Origin: Chrysomallon squamiferum
Taxonomy: Eukaryota > Mollusca > Gastropoda > Neomphalida > Peltospiridae
DNA length: 64,000 nt
Reading direction: 5' to 3'
Assembly: GCA_012295275.1 (NCBI GenBank)
Contig: CM022676.1
Coordinates: forward strand, 9,992,086-10,056,085
Below, piece by piece: positions 36,987-49,146 of the stretch. Each line of letters opens with the position of its first letter. Positions within the stretch are counted from its first letter, which is position 1. The translations under genes and the position numbers were made by a program. A model generated the notes under the pieces. The model saw only the letters and a program-made list of their open reading frames with translations, did not search any database and was not told the origin of the DNA.

Positions 36987-37624
36987 ACAAAATGGTTAAA
37001 TTTACCTACGTTTGCTGTGTATGTCTTTTTATATATGTGTGTGTTTATATATATGTACGTGTATATGTATGCGTGTGTAGTTTATATTTCTGTCTGTTTT
37101 TGCCTTTATAAGATTACGTATGCACTACTATACCTACTAATACCTGTTCACATTTACTTACGTTTGTCTTACACTATTCTGCCAAATGTAATTTAAATCA
37201 ATTTAAATCAATAAAGGTTTGAATAGATATTGAGAACGCGTTTCTCGTTTTATTCAGTTTGGTGGTGGCATCTGTTACTTTTCTGTAAAATTCTAGTTGT
37301 TGTTGCTGTTCAAACGTTTAGTCACTTCATGTTATTACGTAATGAATTTACAACAAACTTTCCATCTTTCGATATTTTCTGCACGCGAGAACGTTACAGA
37401 AAGGAGTAGGTATGTTAAGGTTCAATTTTGGTCTCAGAGTAAATGTCAACAGGTCATATATATATTTTAATATATATATGAGACTTTAAATGATATTCCT
37501 GTATTCTTAAAAAACAACAAACATAAATAAATAAGAAAGAATAAATAAAAAAAGCCACAATGTTCACACAAATGTATTAAATTCACAAATTAAGATATAA
37601 ATTAGTTCAGAACTCAAGATCAGT

Positions 37625-37670
<46 letters not shown>
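36676..37670. other. Spacer of the inner palindrome, left half: relics and (CA)n
   Basis: No gene. 36999-37130 matches part of the FkbM upstream TG-rich region (phrases TTTATATATATGTACGTGTA and CCTTTATAAGATTACGTA). 37555-37625 is similar, inverted, to 43180-43255 (TATAAATTAGTTCAGA phrase). CA runs lie at 36942-36983 and 37626-37678. Confidence 0.65.
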
Positions 37671-37679
<9 letters not shown>

Positions 37680-37965
37680 AGTGGTAAAAGGTAATTTAGT
37701 GCAATTTGAAAACATGCTGTAGTTTCTGCCAAAAACTCGCATTTTTCGCAAACTCCGGTGGATTTGCACACGTTGTCGTTAATTTGCGACGCTTTTGCGA
37801 ATACGTTTCAGAACAGTAGGATATTATTAAGAGAACGCTTCAGACAGATTTGTCGACAGAATTCTTGTTCTGTATTTTATCATGGCATCTTTGGCTTCCA
37901 TATAAGAATATCCGTAAAATAAGAAATACATTTTCAGTGTATGTTTTTATATGTGTGTATGTTTG
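37680..37965 (+). repeat. Relic of the FkbM upstream flank
   Basis: Starts with GTGGTAAAAGGTAATTTAGT, matching the end of the truncated copy at about 28785, and continues with TGTAGTTTCTGCC, ATTTTTCGCAAACTCCGGTG and GCGACGCTTTTGCGA, the same order as 28790-28920 and 33945-34070. Divergence is much greater than among the young copies. No coding part of the gene follows; it runs into the ATGT microsatellite. Confidence 0.75.
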
Positions 37966-37977
37966 GGTGTATATATT

Positions 37978-37983
37978 TGTATG

Positions 37984-38015
<32 letters not shown>

Positions 38016-38105
38016 TGTATGTATGTATGTATGTATGTGTGTATGTATGTGTATGTATGTATGTATGTATGTATGTGTGTATGTATATGTATGTATGTAT
38101 GTATG

Positions 38106-38137
<32 letters not shown>

Positions 38138-38177
38138 TGTATGTATGTATGTATGTATATGTATGTATGTATGTATG

Positions 38178-38209
<32 letters not shown>

Positions 38210-38229
38210 TGTATGTATGTATGTATATG

Positions 38230-38270
<41 letters not shown>
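37978..38270. repeat. (ATGT)n microsatellite at the centre of the inner palindrome, ending in (TA)n
   Basis: About 255 bp of ATGT with occasional GTGT and ATAT interruptions, then a TA run (38234-38270). The symmetry point of the inner inverted duplication (half of 75,896) is 37,948, at the left end of this array. The very long frames here on all strands are period-four artefacts. Confidence 0.93.
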
Positions 38271-38272
<2 letters not shown>

Positions 38273-39304
38273 GAACAACCCAATTCCAAATCATCCCAAA
38301 TAGGTTTTACATGTAAAACCAGACCTACGTTTAGAGTGACTGAACCTGCAATAAATATAATAATATATATATATATATATATATATAATTAATTATTTCT
38401 CAATTTACCCACTAGTTATTAATCTACACCTAATATTATAACATATAGAGTTTATTAAAAGATTTTAAAAAAACCCTCTAATTTGACATAAAACAGCGAT
38501 ACAAATAGACATTCTTTTATGGTTGCCATCTTGATTTCTTTGTGTCTTTTGGGGAAAAATTACAGCTATATCAGATTCTTTGTGCGTGAAAACATATAAA
38601 ACAACTTATTCGTTCATTTTTCTATTTGATCCAGTTACTAAAATATGAAGAAAATAGATTCAGTGGCGGCCATCTTGGATTTCCCCCCCGGCAGTTTCTC
38701 AATATATATGCCCTAAACATGAATTATCAACACTAAAGAAAACTTTAGACTCTTAAACGAGATTCCGTGCTACTTCTGCCGGACAGTCACATCCGGACAT
38801 ATGCATATACATACACACCAACATACACACACATTATAATTATATTCCAGCTTTAGTAGTCTTCGTTTTTTTTAATTTGTAATAGAGGAAAGGTTGCTAT
38901 AAACAGGATTAATTTTTTGCGACGTCAGGGCCATAGTAACCTTCAGCTGGTGAACTCTAATTGTTCTATGTTCAGTGCTGAATTCATATTGCTTGATGAA
39001 ACATTAATTACTCATCTCCGTTTTTGCAGTTTCCTCTCAGCATAATTTTTCAATGATGTTGGACCGGTAGATTTATAATTGTGCTACCTACTGTAACATA
39101 GTACAGACACACGTTCTAAGTGTCTGTTCAAACATTTATTGATTTATATAGCACATGTCAGTGACAAAAGCTCATTAAATTTTCGCACAGATTAGTAGTT
39201 AATGAAATATGCGAAATTTATTCACTTTGTCATGAAAACACAAGCAAATGGGAGTGAAGCAGGATTTATGTGCACGTGTGCCTTCATTAATTATACGTTT
39301 ACGA
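38271..39304. other. Spacer of the inner palindrome, right half: mobile-element-like relics
   Basis: No gene. It contains an 18-bp perfect palindrome (38303-38320), two GCCATCTTG(G)ATTT phrases (about 38526 and 38669) that match, inverted, 32925-33030, and a segment at about 38905-39070 (TTCAGCTGGTGAACTCT phrase) shared with 44462-44620. These low-copy shared pieces suggest decayed transposable-element or duplication fragments. Confidence 0.55.
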
Positions 39305-39321
39305 GTTACAATCCGTGACAA

Positions 39322-39356
<35 letters not shown>

Positions 39357-41954
39357 CTGAAGAAGATACCTCATGAACAGGAAAATATATTTATTCATTT
39401 ATTTAATAATTTTTTTTTTTTTTAAATCGTTTTTGTTGTGTCTATGACTTTTGTTTATTTATTGATTAATTTGTTTGTTTGTTTGTTTATTGGTTTTGTC
39501 AGTTTATTTCTATGTTAACGTAGAATGATAGAAAACAACAACAAAACATTATTATTATTATTATTATTATTATTTACAAAAATATTTTAAATTATTATTT
39601 TTATTCTTTTTTCCACAACATATCGAAAGGCCACTTTTCATATCGTTTCACATCAAACGGCTGATTTGTCACAGAGTAAGGTTTCATACGGTGTTTTGTT
39701 AAGAAGTCAATAATTTCCTTTCCATTTTTTCTCGACTTTTCCCACTCCATCAAAATATATCTGATGTCGATGTTTGTGAAAAATTTATTTCCCCCTAGGA
39801 AAGCGCTCTTTTCGTGGCCCTCGATATCTATTTTTAGAATAATTTTAGTAAAATTCTCGAGCGTGGAGAGTTACAGTATATCGTCCAACAGTATCGCTTG
39901 TGCTACTTCCGAATCTTTTGACGTCATTTCTTTTACGTAAGTACCGCCTACATTATCTGCGTCTTTTCCAAATCCAACTCTGAATCTTTTATCCGAAACA
40001 GCATTGTGGATCAAAAACACCTTTCTAACAAATTTTCCCTTTTCGACAGATTTGCACAGACGCTTAACGTTGCTTAGCAGCGGGTCTATTGAGATCACTC
40101 GTCGTCCCATTTTGGCGAAAGTTAGTCCAAACGTACCGACATTTGCACCTAAATCCACGAAATCTAATTGTTCGTCTTTCTTCATGAAGTTATATAGCAG
40201 ATTAACGTTATCTCTTTCCCAGATTCCAGAACGCAAAAGATTTGCAGAAACCCATATGTCCTTGGTACTAGAATACACGAAAATAGGTGTATTTCCGGCA
40301 GGAGATCGCAGCGTAGCATTCACAAAGTCAGCAGTGTCTGAATTGCATACGTCATCCTCGCTAGCCCATGACGTGTTACTTCGCGTCAAAACTTTGGCAG
40401 ACTTAAACAACGTGGTAAGATCTTGATGTGAAAATTTCTTTTCTTGATTTTGTCTTGGAGAATAATTTTCTTTTTTGTTAGTAATGCTTTCTGAAATAAT
40501 TGAATTGGAGAGTTTCCAATAAGTTTGATGCACAGGGTTATATTTAAAAAATTGCAACATGAGAAAGTGGACGAAAACGAAGAACAGTTGACAGAAAACA
40601 AAATGGCGAAGTCGAGCCATGTGTGGAATTGTTTTTTTTTTTAATCCGTCGCTTCTCTTTTTCTGTCTGTTCCTTTTCCTCTTTTCCTCTTTATATAAGT
40701 TATCGACTCTGTTTTTAGTTACTGTTTTCTGATAATGTCCTATATTTCAGAAAATTATTATTACTCGCAGATTTTGATGAATGATTCGGAGATCTGCAAT
40801 AAAAATAAATCTAATTATATTTTTGAAATAAAAAAATAATACCACTAATTTACTATGCAGATTCACATTATATTAATAATATTCAAATGTAAGAGATAGT
40901 TTTCAGAACTTTTTAATCCATTTTGTTTCCCATGAATTTACATTATATATATATAAAGTCAAATGTAACTTTCAGTTTTTATCCTATAGGCGTCATCTAT
41001 ATATTAAATACAGTATTTAATAGAGTAATACAGAGATTTATGTTATGTACTTAAAGTGAATTCCTATATCGTATACAAACAGATGTATATTTAATGTAGG
41101 TTTTGTTATAAATACGTACATATTTCAAGCACCATACAAATATGTATTAACTGAATATGACAATCAAAAGTAAGATCAAATTTGAGATCCTGAATTTCGT
41201 AACATTAAAAACACATACGTACGTATGTACGTCGAAGACACATATCATCCTTTACGGTTTAGTGGAAAATACATTTTATATTAGAGTTCCAGATGTTACT
41301 ACTAATCAATAAACAACTTTGCGAAATATAATTATAATAAATAAATACAAATTTACGTTTCAATTATTGATCATCAATACCTAAATATAAAACTAATATG
41401 TGAATACGTAATCTTATAAAGGCAAAAACAGACAGAAACATAAACTACACACGCATGCATATACACGTACATATATAAACACACATATATAAAAAGACAT
41501 ACACAACAAACGTAGACATACATACAGAGACGCAACAAACATACACAAACCAAAAATACACATACATATACATACTTATATTTACACATACATATAGTTA
41601 CAACATACACGAAAACACCAAAACAAAATCACTTACACAGAGATTATACATATACCAACGTATACATCTACACACACTCACGAACATAACGCACATGCAC
41701 ACATAAACGCATACAAACATACACACACAAATGTACACACAAGCACATACACAGAAAACGTATTTTTAATGTTATTGTTATTCTTATATACAATCCAAAC
41801 AGGCCATGATGAACTATAACGTACTCGCAAAAGCATCGCAATATTAAAGTCAATTGTAACGATCTTTAAATGGTGTGCAACTCCACCGGAATTTGCGAAA
41901 TATGCGTGTTCCCGGCAGAAACTACAATATGTGTCCCAAATGCACGGGTATATA

Positions 41955-42012
<58 letters not shown>

Positions 42013-42463
42013 TTTGTTCAGATTTAAAGTTAGCCAGTTAACAAAAGTATATGTGTTTCAAATTGTACTACACGCTGTTCCAAATAAAACTCGTACTTAA
42101 TTAAAAATTGACTTGTCGTAAATGAATACCTCAAAGTCAATTTTATTTTATTTTATTTTTATTTTATTTATTTTTTCAACTCAACAGCTATAATATATAT
42201 ACAGCTGTGTATCACGTATAATTTACTTCTGTTTATAGAACATAAAGCATTTATTGAATGTACTTAATACATCATTTCGTATTGTCAATAGATATTTTAC
42301 TTCGGTGGGTTGCACATAATCTATTATTTATTCTTTTTTGTTTCTACATATATTATTTGTCTTTATTGCCTTTCTGTTACAAAGAATTTTGTATATTTTT
42401 TTTTTTTATAGAATTTGCCTATTCTCAATGTTACCTATGGCTTCAGACTAAAAATTGATGAAT
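39305..42463 (-). repeat. Inner inverted duplication, right arm (contains FkbM copy 3)
   Basis: Reverse complement of about 33430-36675, including the gene, its 1.3 kb upstream region, an ATT run (41957-42011, partner of the AAT run near 33880) and about 0.5 kb beyond it. It ends abruptly at 42463, where a further inverted fragment of FkbM upstream sequence begins. Confidence 0.9.
39601..40620 (-). pseudogene. FkbM-family methyltransferase, copy 3, interrupted by a nonsense codon
   Basis: The same 339-codon gene on the - strand, start 40620, original stop 39603-39601. Codon 250 is TAA (39873-39871) where copies 1 and 2 have GAA. The frame continues uninterrupted on the far side to the normal end, so a single substitution is the only break. 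The truncated 249-residue product would keep motif I but lose KIDIEGHE and the last quarter of the domain. Other changes are L177S beside the acidic D179 of the SAM-binding region, R272S, L322F, Q326R and S332F, more replacements than separate copies 1 and 2, consistent with relaxed constraint. Readthrough or a sequencing error at one base cannot be excluded. Confidence 0.85.
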
Positions 42464-42767
42464 GCAATAAAAATAAATCTAATTATATTTTTGAAATAAA
42501 AAAAATAATACCATTAATGTACGTACTAGTCAAATTTACGTAATACAAATAACAATGAAATGTAAGAAATAGTCTTCAGTTGTTATTGCTCTTTTTAAAA
42601 AAGGAACTTTTTAATCCAGTTTGTTTCCCATGAATTTCGTACTCGTACAAACATACGTACATATGTACGTCGAAGATGATTTCATCCTTTCGAGTTTTAG
42701 TGGAAAATAAATTTTATATTAGACGCCCAAATAATCAATAAATAACATTATGAAATAATGATTATTA

Positions 42768-42798
<31 letters not shown>

Positions 42799-43260
42799 GG
42801 AGTACATAAATATACAGGAATAAACTTACACACACAAACACATATCTATATGCACAACAAATTTACATATACCAACATCAGACATATATAAAGATATGCA
42901 GCAAACATACACATATACTTAAACGTACACAAACATAAACACTTACATTATATACATACACACAGGAACATAATACACATTTATACATAAACACATACTA
43001 ACATATACACAAACATACAGATACAACAAACATACACAAACACATACACATACGTATTCCTACCTATACATATACAAAGTTATACACCTACAAAAAACAC
43101 ACATACACACACAAACATAATATATACGTACACGTACATATAAAAATATACACCCAAACATACGAAGACGCATTGATGAAATACTGATCTTGAGGTCTGA
43201 ACTAATTTATATCTGTCAATTTCTGAATATAATATATTTTTGTGAACATTATGGCTTTTT
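42464..43260 (-). repeat. Older inverted relic of the FkbM upstream region
   Basis: Starts with CAATAAAAATAAATCTAATT, the same text as at about 40797, and continues in the same order with a TTTTTAATCCAGTTTGTTTC phrase (about 42607) and TACGTACATATGTACGTCGA (about 42655). CATACAC-rich text follows (about 42830-43150). It ends near 43250 with sequence matching 37555-37625 inverted. No coding part is present. Confidence 0.7.
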
Positions 43261-43318
43261 ATTTATTTATTTATTTATTTATTTATTTGTTGTTGGTTTT
43301 TTTAAGAATAGAGGAATG

Positions 43319-43352
<34 letters not shown>

Positions 43353-43360
43353 GCCTTAAT

Positions 43361-43399
<39 letters not shown>

Positions 43400-43411
43400 G
43401 CCTTAATTGTT

Positions 43412-43442
<31 letters not shown>

Positions 43443-43455
43443 GTATGTATATATG
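43261..43455. repeat. ATTT, (TA)n and ATGT microsatellites with a duplicated ATGAAGCCTTAAT
   Basis: TTTA run at 43258-43288, three TA runs (43322-43349, 43364-43395 and 43413-43431) separated by two copies of ATGAAGCCTTAATG/TGTTT, then a short ATGT run. Confidence 0.9.
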
Positions 43456-45040
43456 ACCTTTTGGTGCTTAAATTTTTCTTTATTATTCCCACTCCTATCA
43501 TACCTGAAATGTTCTCACATGCAGAAAATATCGAAAGGTGCACACGGCAGTTGTTGTCTTCTGTCAGGGTTGATTGCGTAATAAGGAAAGAAATCAAGAT
43601 AGTAATAATAAAAGGATGTGTATATCGCTGTTTTATGTCTGAGGCCTTTTAATAAACTGTACGTGCAATCATGCTAAGTGCAGACTAAGAATTATATTTA
43701 TTGTTATATTTATTGCAAGCTCAGTCACTCTGTGAGTGTATGTCTGTTGTTATACGTAAAGTCTATTTGGTATGATTTCGAACTGGGTTCTTCAACTGTC
43801 AATGGCGAGTTGTAACTAACTGTAGCTGGGACTCAAGTAGATTCAAGTTATCTGCTGATTTCACCGTTCCACGATCTGTCTTCTCAACGTCCATTTCTAC
43901 ACTCTGACCGTAAGATGTTTAGTAATGCTCACATTTTGCTTTTTTGAGGCCAGAGAGCATCTCTTGGTGTTGGTTTATACCGCTTGACCAAGTCCTGAGT
44001 TGGTCATTTGCTATCATGCCACTGTTCCGTTGTCCATCCAGTAGCATGCAGTTATGAATGGAACTTCCCCGCTGGCAGAGATGCATTCGATTTGTAACAG
44101 AAGTGACAGATTAGGTCCACTCCTTACATCTTTCAAGCTTTACTGTTTGTTGTTGTGTGTTTATCTAGTAGGTGTAGGTAGTATTACACAATCGTGATAA
44201 TAAAGTACTGTCTGGATTTAAATGTATTAATCACTGTCAAATCGCCCGTGAACGTCAGTATCCACTAGAGGATCACAACGAGGATCTGAGACATTGGTAC
44301 GACGTTGACTCTGCAGGTGTGGTGTTCACGTCCTTTCTGTGGTCAACGTCACCTCCGCTGCTGACTTCAGTTAAAGTCTTGAGATGTGACGATCAGTTTG
44401 TCATTCTGTTTGTGAACGCGATACAGATGATGTCAGTGAACAGTTTCTTGTTTTCAGTGACAGGGTTGATTTCTGCGATGTCAGCTCCGTAGTAACGTTC
44501 AGCTGGTGAACTCTGATTGTTCCAGCTTTTTGTGCTCAATTCACAGTACTGATAAAACACCGAGTATGCTGCTCGTTTTTTTGCAGCTTCCTCTCAACGT
44601 GATCTGTGATGTTGGACACAAAGGTTTATACTTTACAACAGAGAGACCTGTGTGTGGCGAAACTGATAGAAGTGCCTTTGATTGTGATGTCTGTGTTTGG
44701 TGCATTTCGAGATGAAACCTCAGCTTTTAGTTAACTCTTTAACACAGATTTTTTTTTTTTTTTAATATCAGTCCTGTTTCTTGTGCCAGTTCATGTGGAG
44801 AATGTCGTTGTTGTCCACTTCGTGGAATCCTGTTCACTGAGTCTAATAGTATCCACTGACAGTGTTCAGTATAGCTTCAGGAATACTCACTGAATCAAAG
44901 GAACTGATGCTCATCTCCAGTTTGTGTCTCTCTCTTTCCTATCATTGCAGATACCACTTGTGCATTCTCTTTACGAATATTCTGCACGTTACCTCCATCA
45001 TGACAGAACGACGAAGGACTTGCGACAGATATAAAGACTT
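43456..45040. other. Non-repetitive-looking stretch, no identified gene
   Basis: Higher complexity than its surroundings, with small frames (43407-43652 of 81 codons, 44506-44715 of 69 codons, 44862-45125 of 87 codons) that show no recognised motif. 44462-44620 shares the CAGCTGGTGAACTCTGATTG segment with about 38905-39070; 44955-45040 matches 33300-33380 inverted. It may be decayed mobile-element sequence, but no terminal repeats or replication domain are visible. Confidence 0.4.
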
Positions 45041-45969
45041 AAGACTTTTGAGGGTTACAATGAAAGATAATAAAGGCACATTTAAGTCAGTTCTGAGTTC
45101 TTCGAAGGTTACATTCAGAAGCTAGAGGTTACCTTGCAGATTCCAAGAAACGTAGAAACTCATTTTATTAAATGTTAGCTTATCTACGTGAAAGGACTCG
45201 AATATTACTGAGGTAGTTTAAACAGATAAGCATTTTAAATGCAATACCAGTATGGCTAAGTCTTCTTGAGAACAGATTTTTTTTTTCCTTGAAAAAAAAT
45301 CATAGCTGCATTCGATTATTGTCTTTTCGTGTTTATGTGTGTGTATAAGTTTGTGTTTATATATATATATATATATATATAATATAAATCTACGACAATT
45401 ACTATCCGTGACAAACAGATTTTACGTAACTGGAGAAATAAAAGGTAACAAATCGTCCCGGATTACAACTGATAAACGAAACATTAGACACACCCATCAC
45501 GTTACAAGTGCACGTGTCAGTTATATTTCTAATTTCTATTCAGATATGCAGAGAACTGAGTTTTGCTACATGTTTCCATTCGTTATCGAAATAAAACCTC
45601 TCCCACTTAGCTAAGAACATAATCAATTGATATTAAGAATGTGGCCGGTGGGAAAATAAAATAAAATTTTAAAAGCTTAAGGCTAGTGTTCTCAAGTCAG
45701 GTGCATTACTGCTTTCTAGTTACCTGTAAATCGATTTTAATGAACTGAACACACCCGCAGACTAAATACGTTTAGATATATGCATTATTCCCCACATATA
45801 GATAGATACATAGATACTTACAAAGACAGACAGATAGGTAGTTAGGTATGTAGACAGATAGATTATATAGATAGGGAGAGAAAACTTTCTTCTTGTTGTT
45901 GCTTCTATCCTACTTCTTCTTATTATTCTTTCTTTCTTTCTTTCACTCTTTGTTTCTTTATTATTTATG

Positions 45970-46035
<66 letters not shown>

Positions 46036-46762
46036 CTTTTCTCCGATTCTTCATCTTTTATTTCATGTAAGTTAGTAAAATTTTAATAATATTATAGAGA
46101 CACAGAGTAACGAAATAATAATTAGAAGAAAAAATAATTTTAAAAAAAATACACTACTGAATACACAAAGTGTGTAATTGTTTTAATTCTTAGGGTTACT
46201 TAGTAAATCAAAGGTAAGGATGGTCTTCTTGTTTCTGATTTCTACTGGTATGAATCAAAGCCAGTGTGCATACGGCCTTTTCCAATACATTCTTATATAT
46301 GTACGACGTATTTGTATAAAATTACATTTAAACATTAAAAAAAAAAAAAAAAAAAAAAAAATACAGCAACAGCCATAATAAAAGTAAAAAGAGGTTAAAA
46401 CAAGTAATAATAATAACAATATATAAATGAATCCTTATTTTAGAGCAATTTACAAGATTAGATAAATGTGCACATACCTTTTGTCGATAACTCGTCTGAT
46501 TGCACTCAATCGTGACCAGGTTTCCTTTTGTATTACTCACTCGTGCGGAACCTCACGCGAGAACGAGTGTTGTTAATATTAATATATGTTCGTAAATCAA
46601 TGTTGAAGATAATTAATTGATATTAATAGGCTACCAAATCACAGTATCTTTTTACTTATTATTATCATACCTATTTTTATTTATTTATTTACTTTATTTT
46701 GTTTTATTTATATATTTTTGTTTGTTTATTTATTTTATTTATTTTATTTATTTATTTATTTA

Positions 46763-46816
<54 letters not shown>

Positions 46817-47130
46817 GATAACTGCATAAGGAAGCTGACCATAATATAAAAATCGAAAAGTTAAAAGTTTATAATATTCATAAACTTTCAAGTTTTTAGA
46901 ATATATGACTGCATTTTTAAAGCTCAATCAAAGCATGTTTACATTTCAGTAAATAACTTCACTGCAATCTATACGCATTTTATATGACAGTGTAGAGTTT
47001 GTCTAACATTCATAAAAACGAATAAGACGTTTTAATTAATACAAAAAAAGTGCATATCTTTCATGGCAGTAGACGATTATTAATGGTTCTAGTAGCTTTT
47101 GTAATAACAGTGGCAGTAATATTTAATACT
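45040..47130. repeat. Outer inverted duplication, right arm
   Basis: Reverse complement of about 20345-22680. It contains one unexpanded copy of the 45-bp unit (about 45665-45700) where the left arm has five. ATT runs at 45967-46033 and 46768-46813 and a poly(A) run at 46338-46360 are insertions or expansions. The frame at + 45339-45614 corresponds to - 22102-22362 of the left arm and shows no domain. Confidence 0.82.
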
Positions 47131-48567
47131 AATACGACCAGAAAAGTTAGCAGAATACTAATAGTTGTAGTAGCGTTATTACTATCACAGTAACTAATGT
47201 GATAGTAATAGTTGCAGTAGTATCATCAGTAACAGAAGCAGCAGAATATTTATAGTTGTAGTAAAGACATTACTATTAGGATAAATAATGTAATAGTAAT
47301 AGTTGTAGTAGTATCATCAGTAGCAGAAGCAGCAGAATATTTATAGTTGTAGTAGTGATATTACTATTAGGATAAATAATGTAATAGTAATAGTTGTAGT
47401 AGCATCATCAGTAGCAGAAGTAGCAGAATATTTATAGTTGTAGTAGTGACATTACTATTAGGATAAATAATGTGATAGTAATAGTTGTAGTAGTAGTATC
47501 ACTATCAGATGTAGTAGAATACTAATAGTTGTAGTAGTAGTATCACTATCAGATGTAGTAGAATACTAATAGTTGTGGTAGTAGTATTATCATTCAGATG
47601 TAGTAGAATACTAATTTATGGATAAATTATCACTGTCAGATGTAGTAGAATAGTTATGGTAGTAGTATTATTACTGTCAGATGTAGCAGAATATTTATAG
47701 TTGGTAGTAGTATCATCACTATTAGGATAAATAATAGAATAGTAATAGTTGTGGTAGTAGTATCATCACTATCAGATGTAGTAGAATACTAATAGTTGTA
47801 GTAGTAGTATCACTATCAGATGTAGTAGAATACTAATGGTTGTAGTAGTAGTATCACTATCAGATGTAGTAGAATACTAACAGTTGTGGTAGTAGTATTA
47901 TCACTGTCAGATGTAGTAGAATACTAATAGTTATGGTAGTAGTATCATCACTATCAGATGTAGTAGAATACTAACAGTTGTGGTAGTAGTATCATCACTA
48001 TCAGATGTAGTAGAATACTAACAGTTGTGGTAGTAGTATTATCACTATCAGATATAATGGATATCTAACAGTTGTGGTAGTAGTATCATAACTATCAGAT
48101 ATAATGGATATCTAACAGTTGTGGTAGTAGTATTATCACTATCAGATATAATGGATATCTAACAGTTGTGGTAGTAGTATCATAACTATCAGATATAATG
48201 GATATCTAACAGTTGTGGTAGTAGTATTATCACTATCAGATATAATGGATATCTAACAGTTGTGGTAGTAGTATCATCACTATCAGATATAATGGATATC
48301 TAACAGTTGTGGTAGTAGTATTATCACTATCAGATGTAGTGGAATACTAATAGTTGTGGTAGTATTATCACTATCAGATATAATGGATATCTAACAGTTG
48401 TGGTAGTAGTATTATCACTATCAGATGTTGTAGAATACTAATAGTTGTGGTAGTATTATCACTATCAGGTATCATCACTATCAGATATAATGGATATCTA
48501 ACAGTTGTTGTAGTAGTATCATCACTATCAGATATAATGGATATCTAACAGTTGTGGTAGTAGTATA
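47100..48567. repeat. GTA-rich minisatellite with 91-bp and 44-47-bp units (right outer arm)
   Basis: Begins with 91-bp units (ATTAGGATAAATAAT...GCAGAATATTTATAGTTG), passes into 44-bp units (TCACTATCAGATGTAGTAGA), and ends in a locally amplified variant with ATAATGGATATCTAACAGTT (about 48045-48567). The units are the reverse complements of those at 19.4-20.35 kb, but this side is about 0.5 kb longer because of the late amplification. Confidence 0.9.
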
Positions 48568-48720
48568 GGTCCTGGACTACGTCACGTAAGCGAGAACATC
48601 GTGAAACTGAAGGACCGGTTCAAATTCCATCCGTATTGTCCAGTTGAAAGGTCGTGATTTGGCTTCCGAGTCTACAAAATGTAAACTAAACTAGATGTGG
48701 CCAGAACCTCTTGCGAATAC
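48568..48720 (+). mobile_element. Possible tRNA-derived SINE head
   Basis: A B-box-like GGTTCAAATTCC (about 48617) lies about 45 bases after an A-box-like GACTACGTCACGTAAGCG, the spacing of an RNA polymerase III promoter in tRNA-derived SINEs. No flanking target duplication or tail was recognised, so this is tentative. Confidence 0.25.
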
Positions 48721-49072
48721 AAACAAACATTCACTTGGTTATGTATGTGTGTATGTATTTCAACGCTACCATATTTTGTAAAACTGATGTTACGAACGTA
48801 TAAATATAAGTACTGTTGTTTGATTGTTTTATTTGTTATTCAGAATCAATCTTTGCTAAAAATAAAGTAATCAGTTCTGAGATGGAGTGTTAAGACCCGA
48901 ATGCATCTGCTCGTCAGTTGGTTCATATCTTTTACGTGTTTTTACTGATTTTACTTTATTTTTATTTAATTTTGTATTTTACTTTATTTTTATTTTATTT
49001 TATTTTATTATTATCGTTTTTTTTTAATCGTTTTATTGTAGTGTAAACTAATAACTTCCGACCACCATACCA

Positions 49073-49146
<74 letters not shown>

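Noticed and set aside
37840-38392. Frames of 107-180 codons on both strands
   Set aside because: Created by the ATGT microsatellite (repeating MYVC or THTY patterns), open in several frames at once.
43403-45125. Small frames as possible new genes
   Set aside because: None has a recognised motif or splice support, and parts of the stretch are duplicated noncoding sequence.
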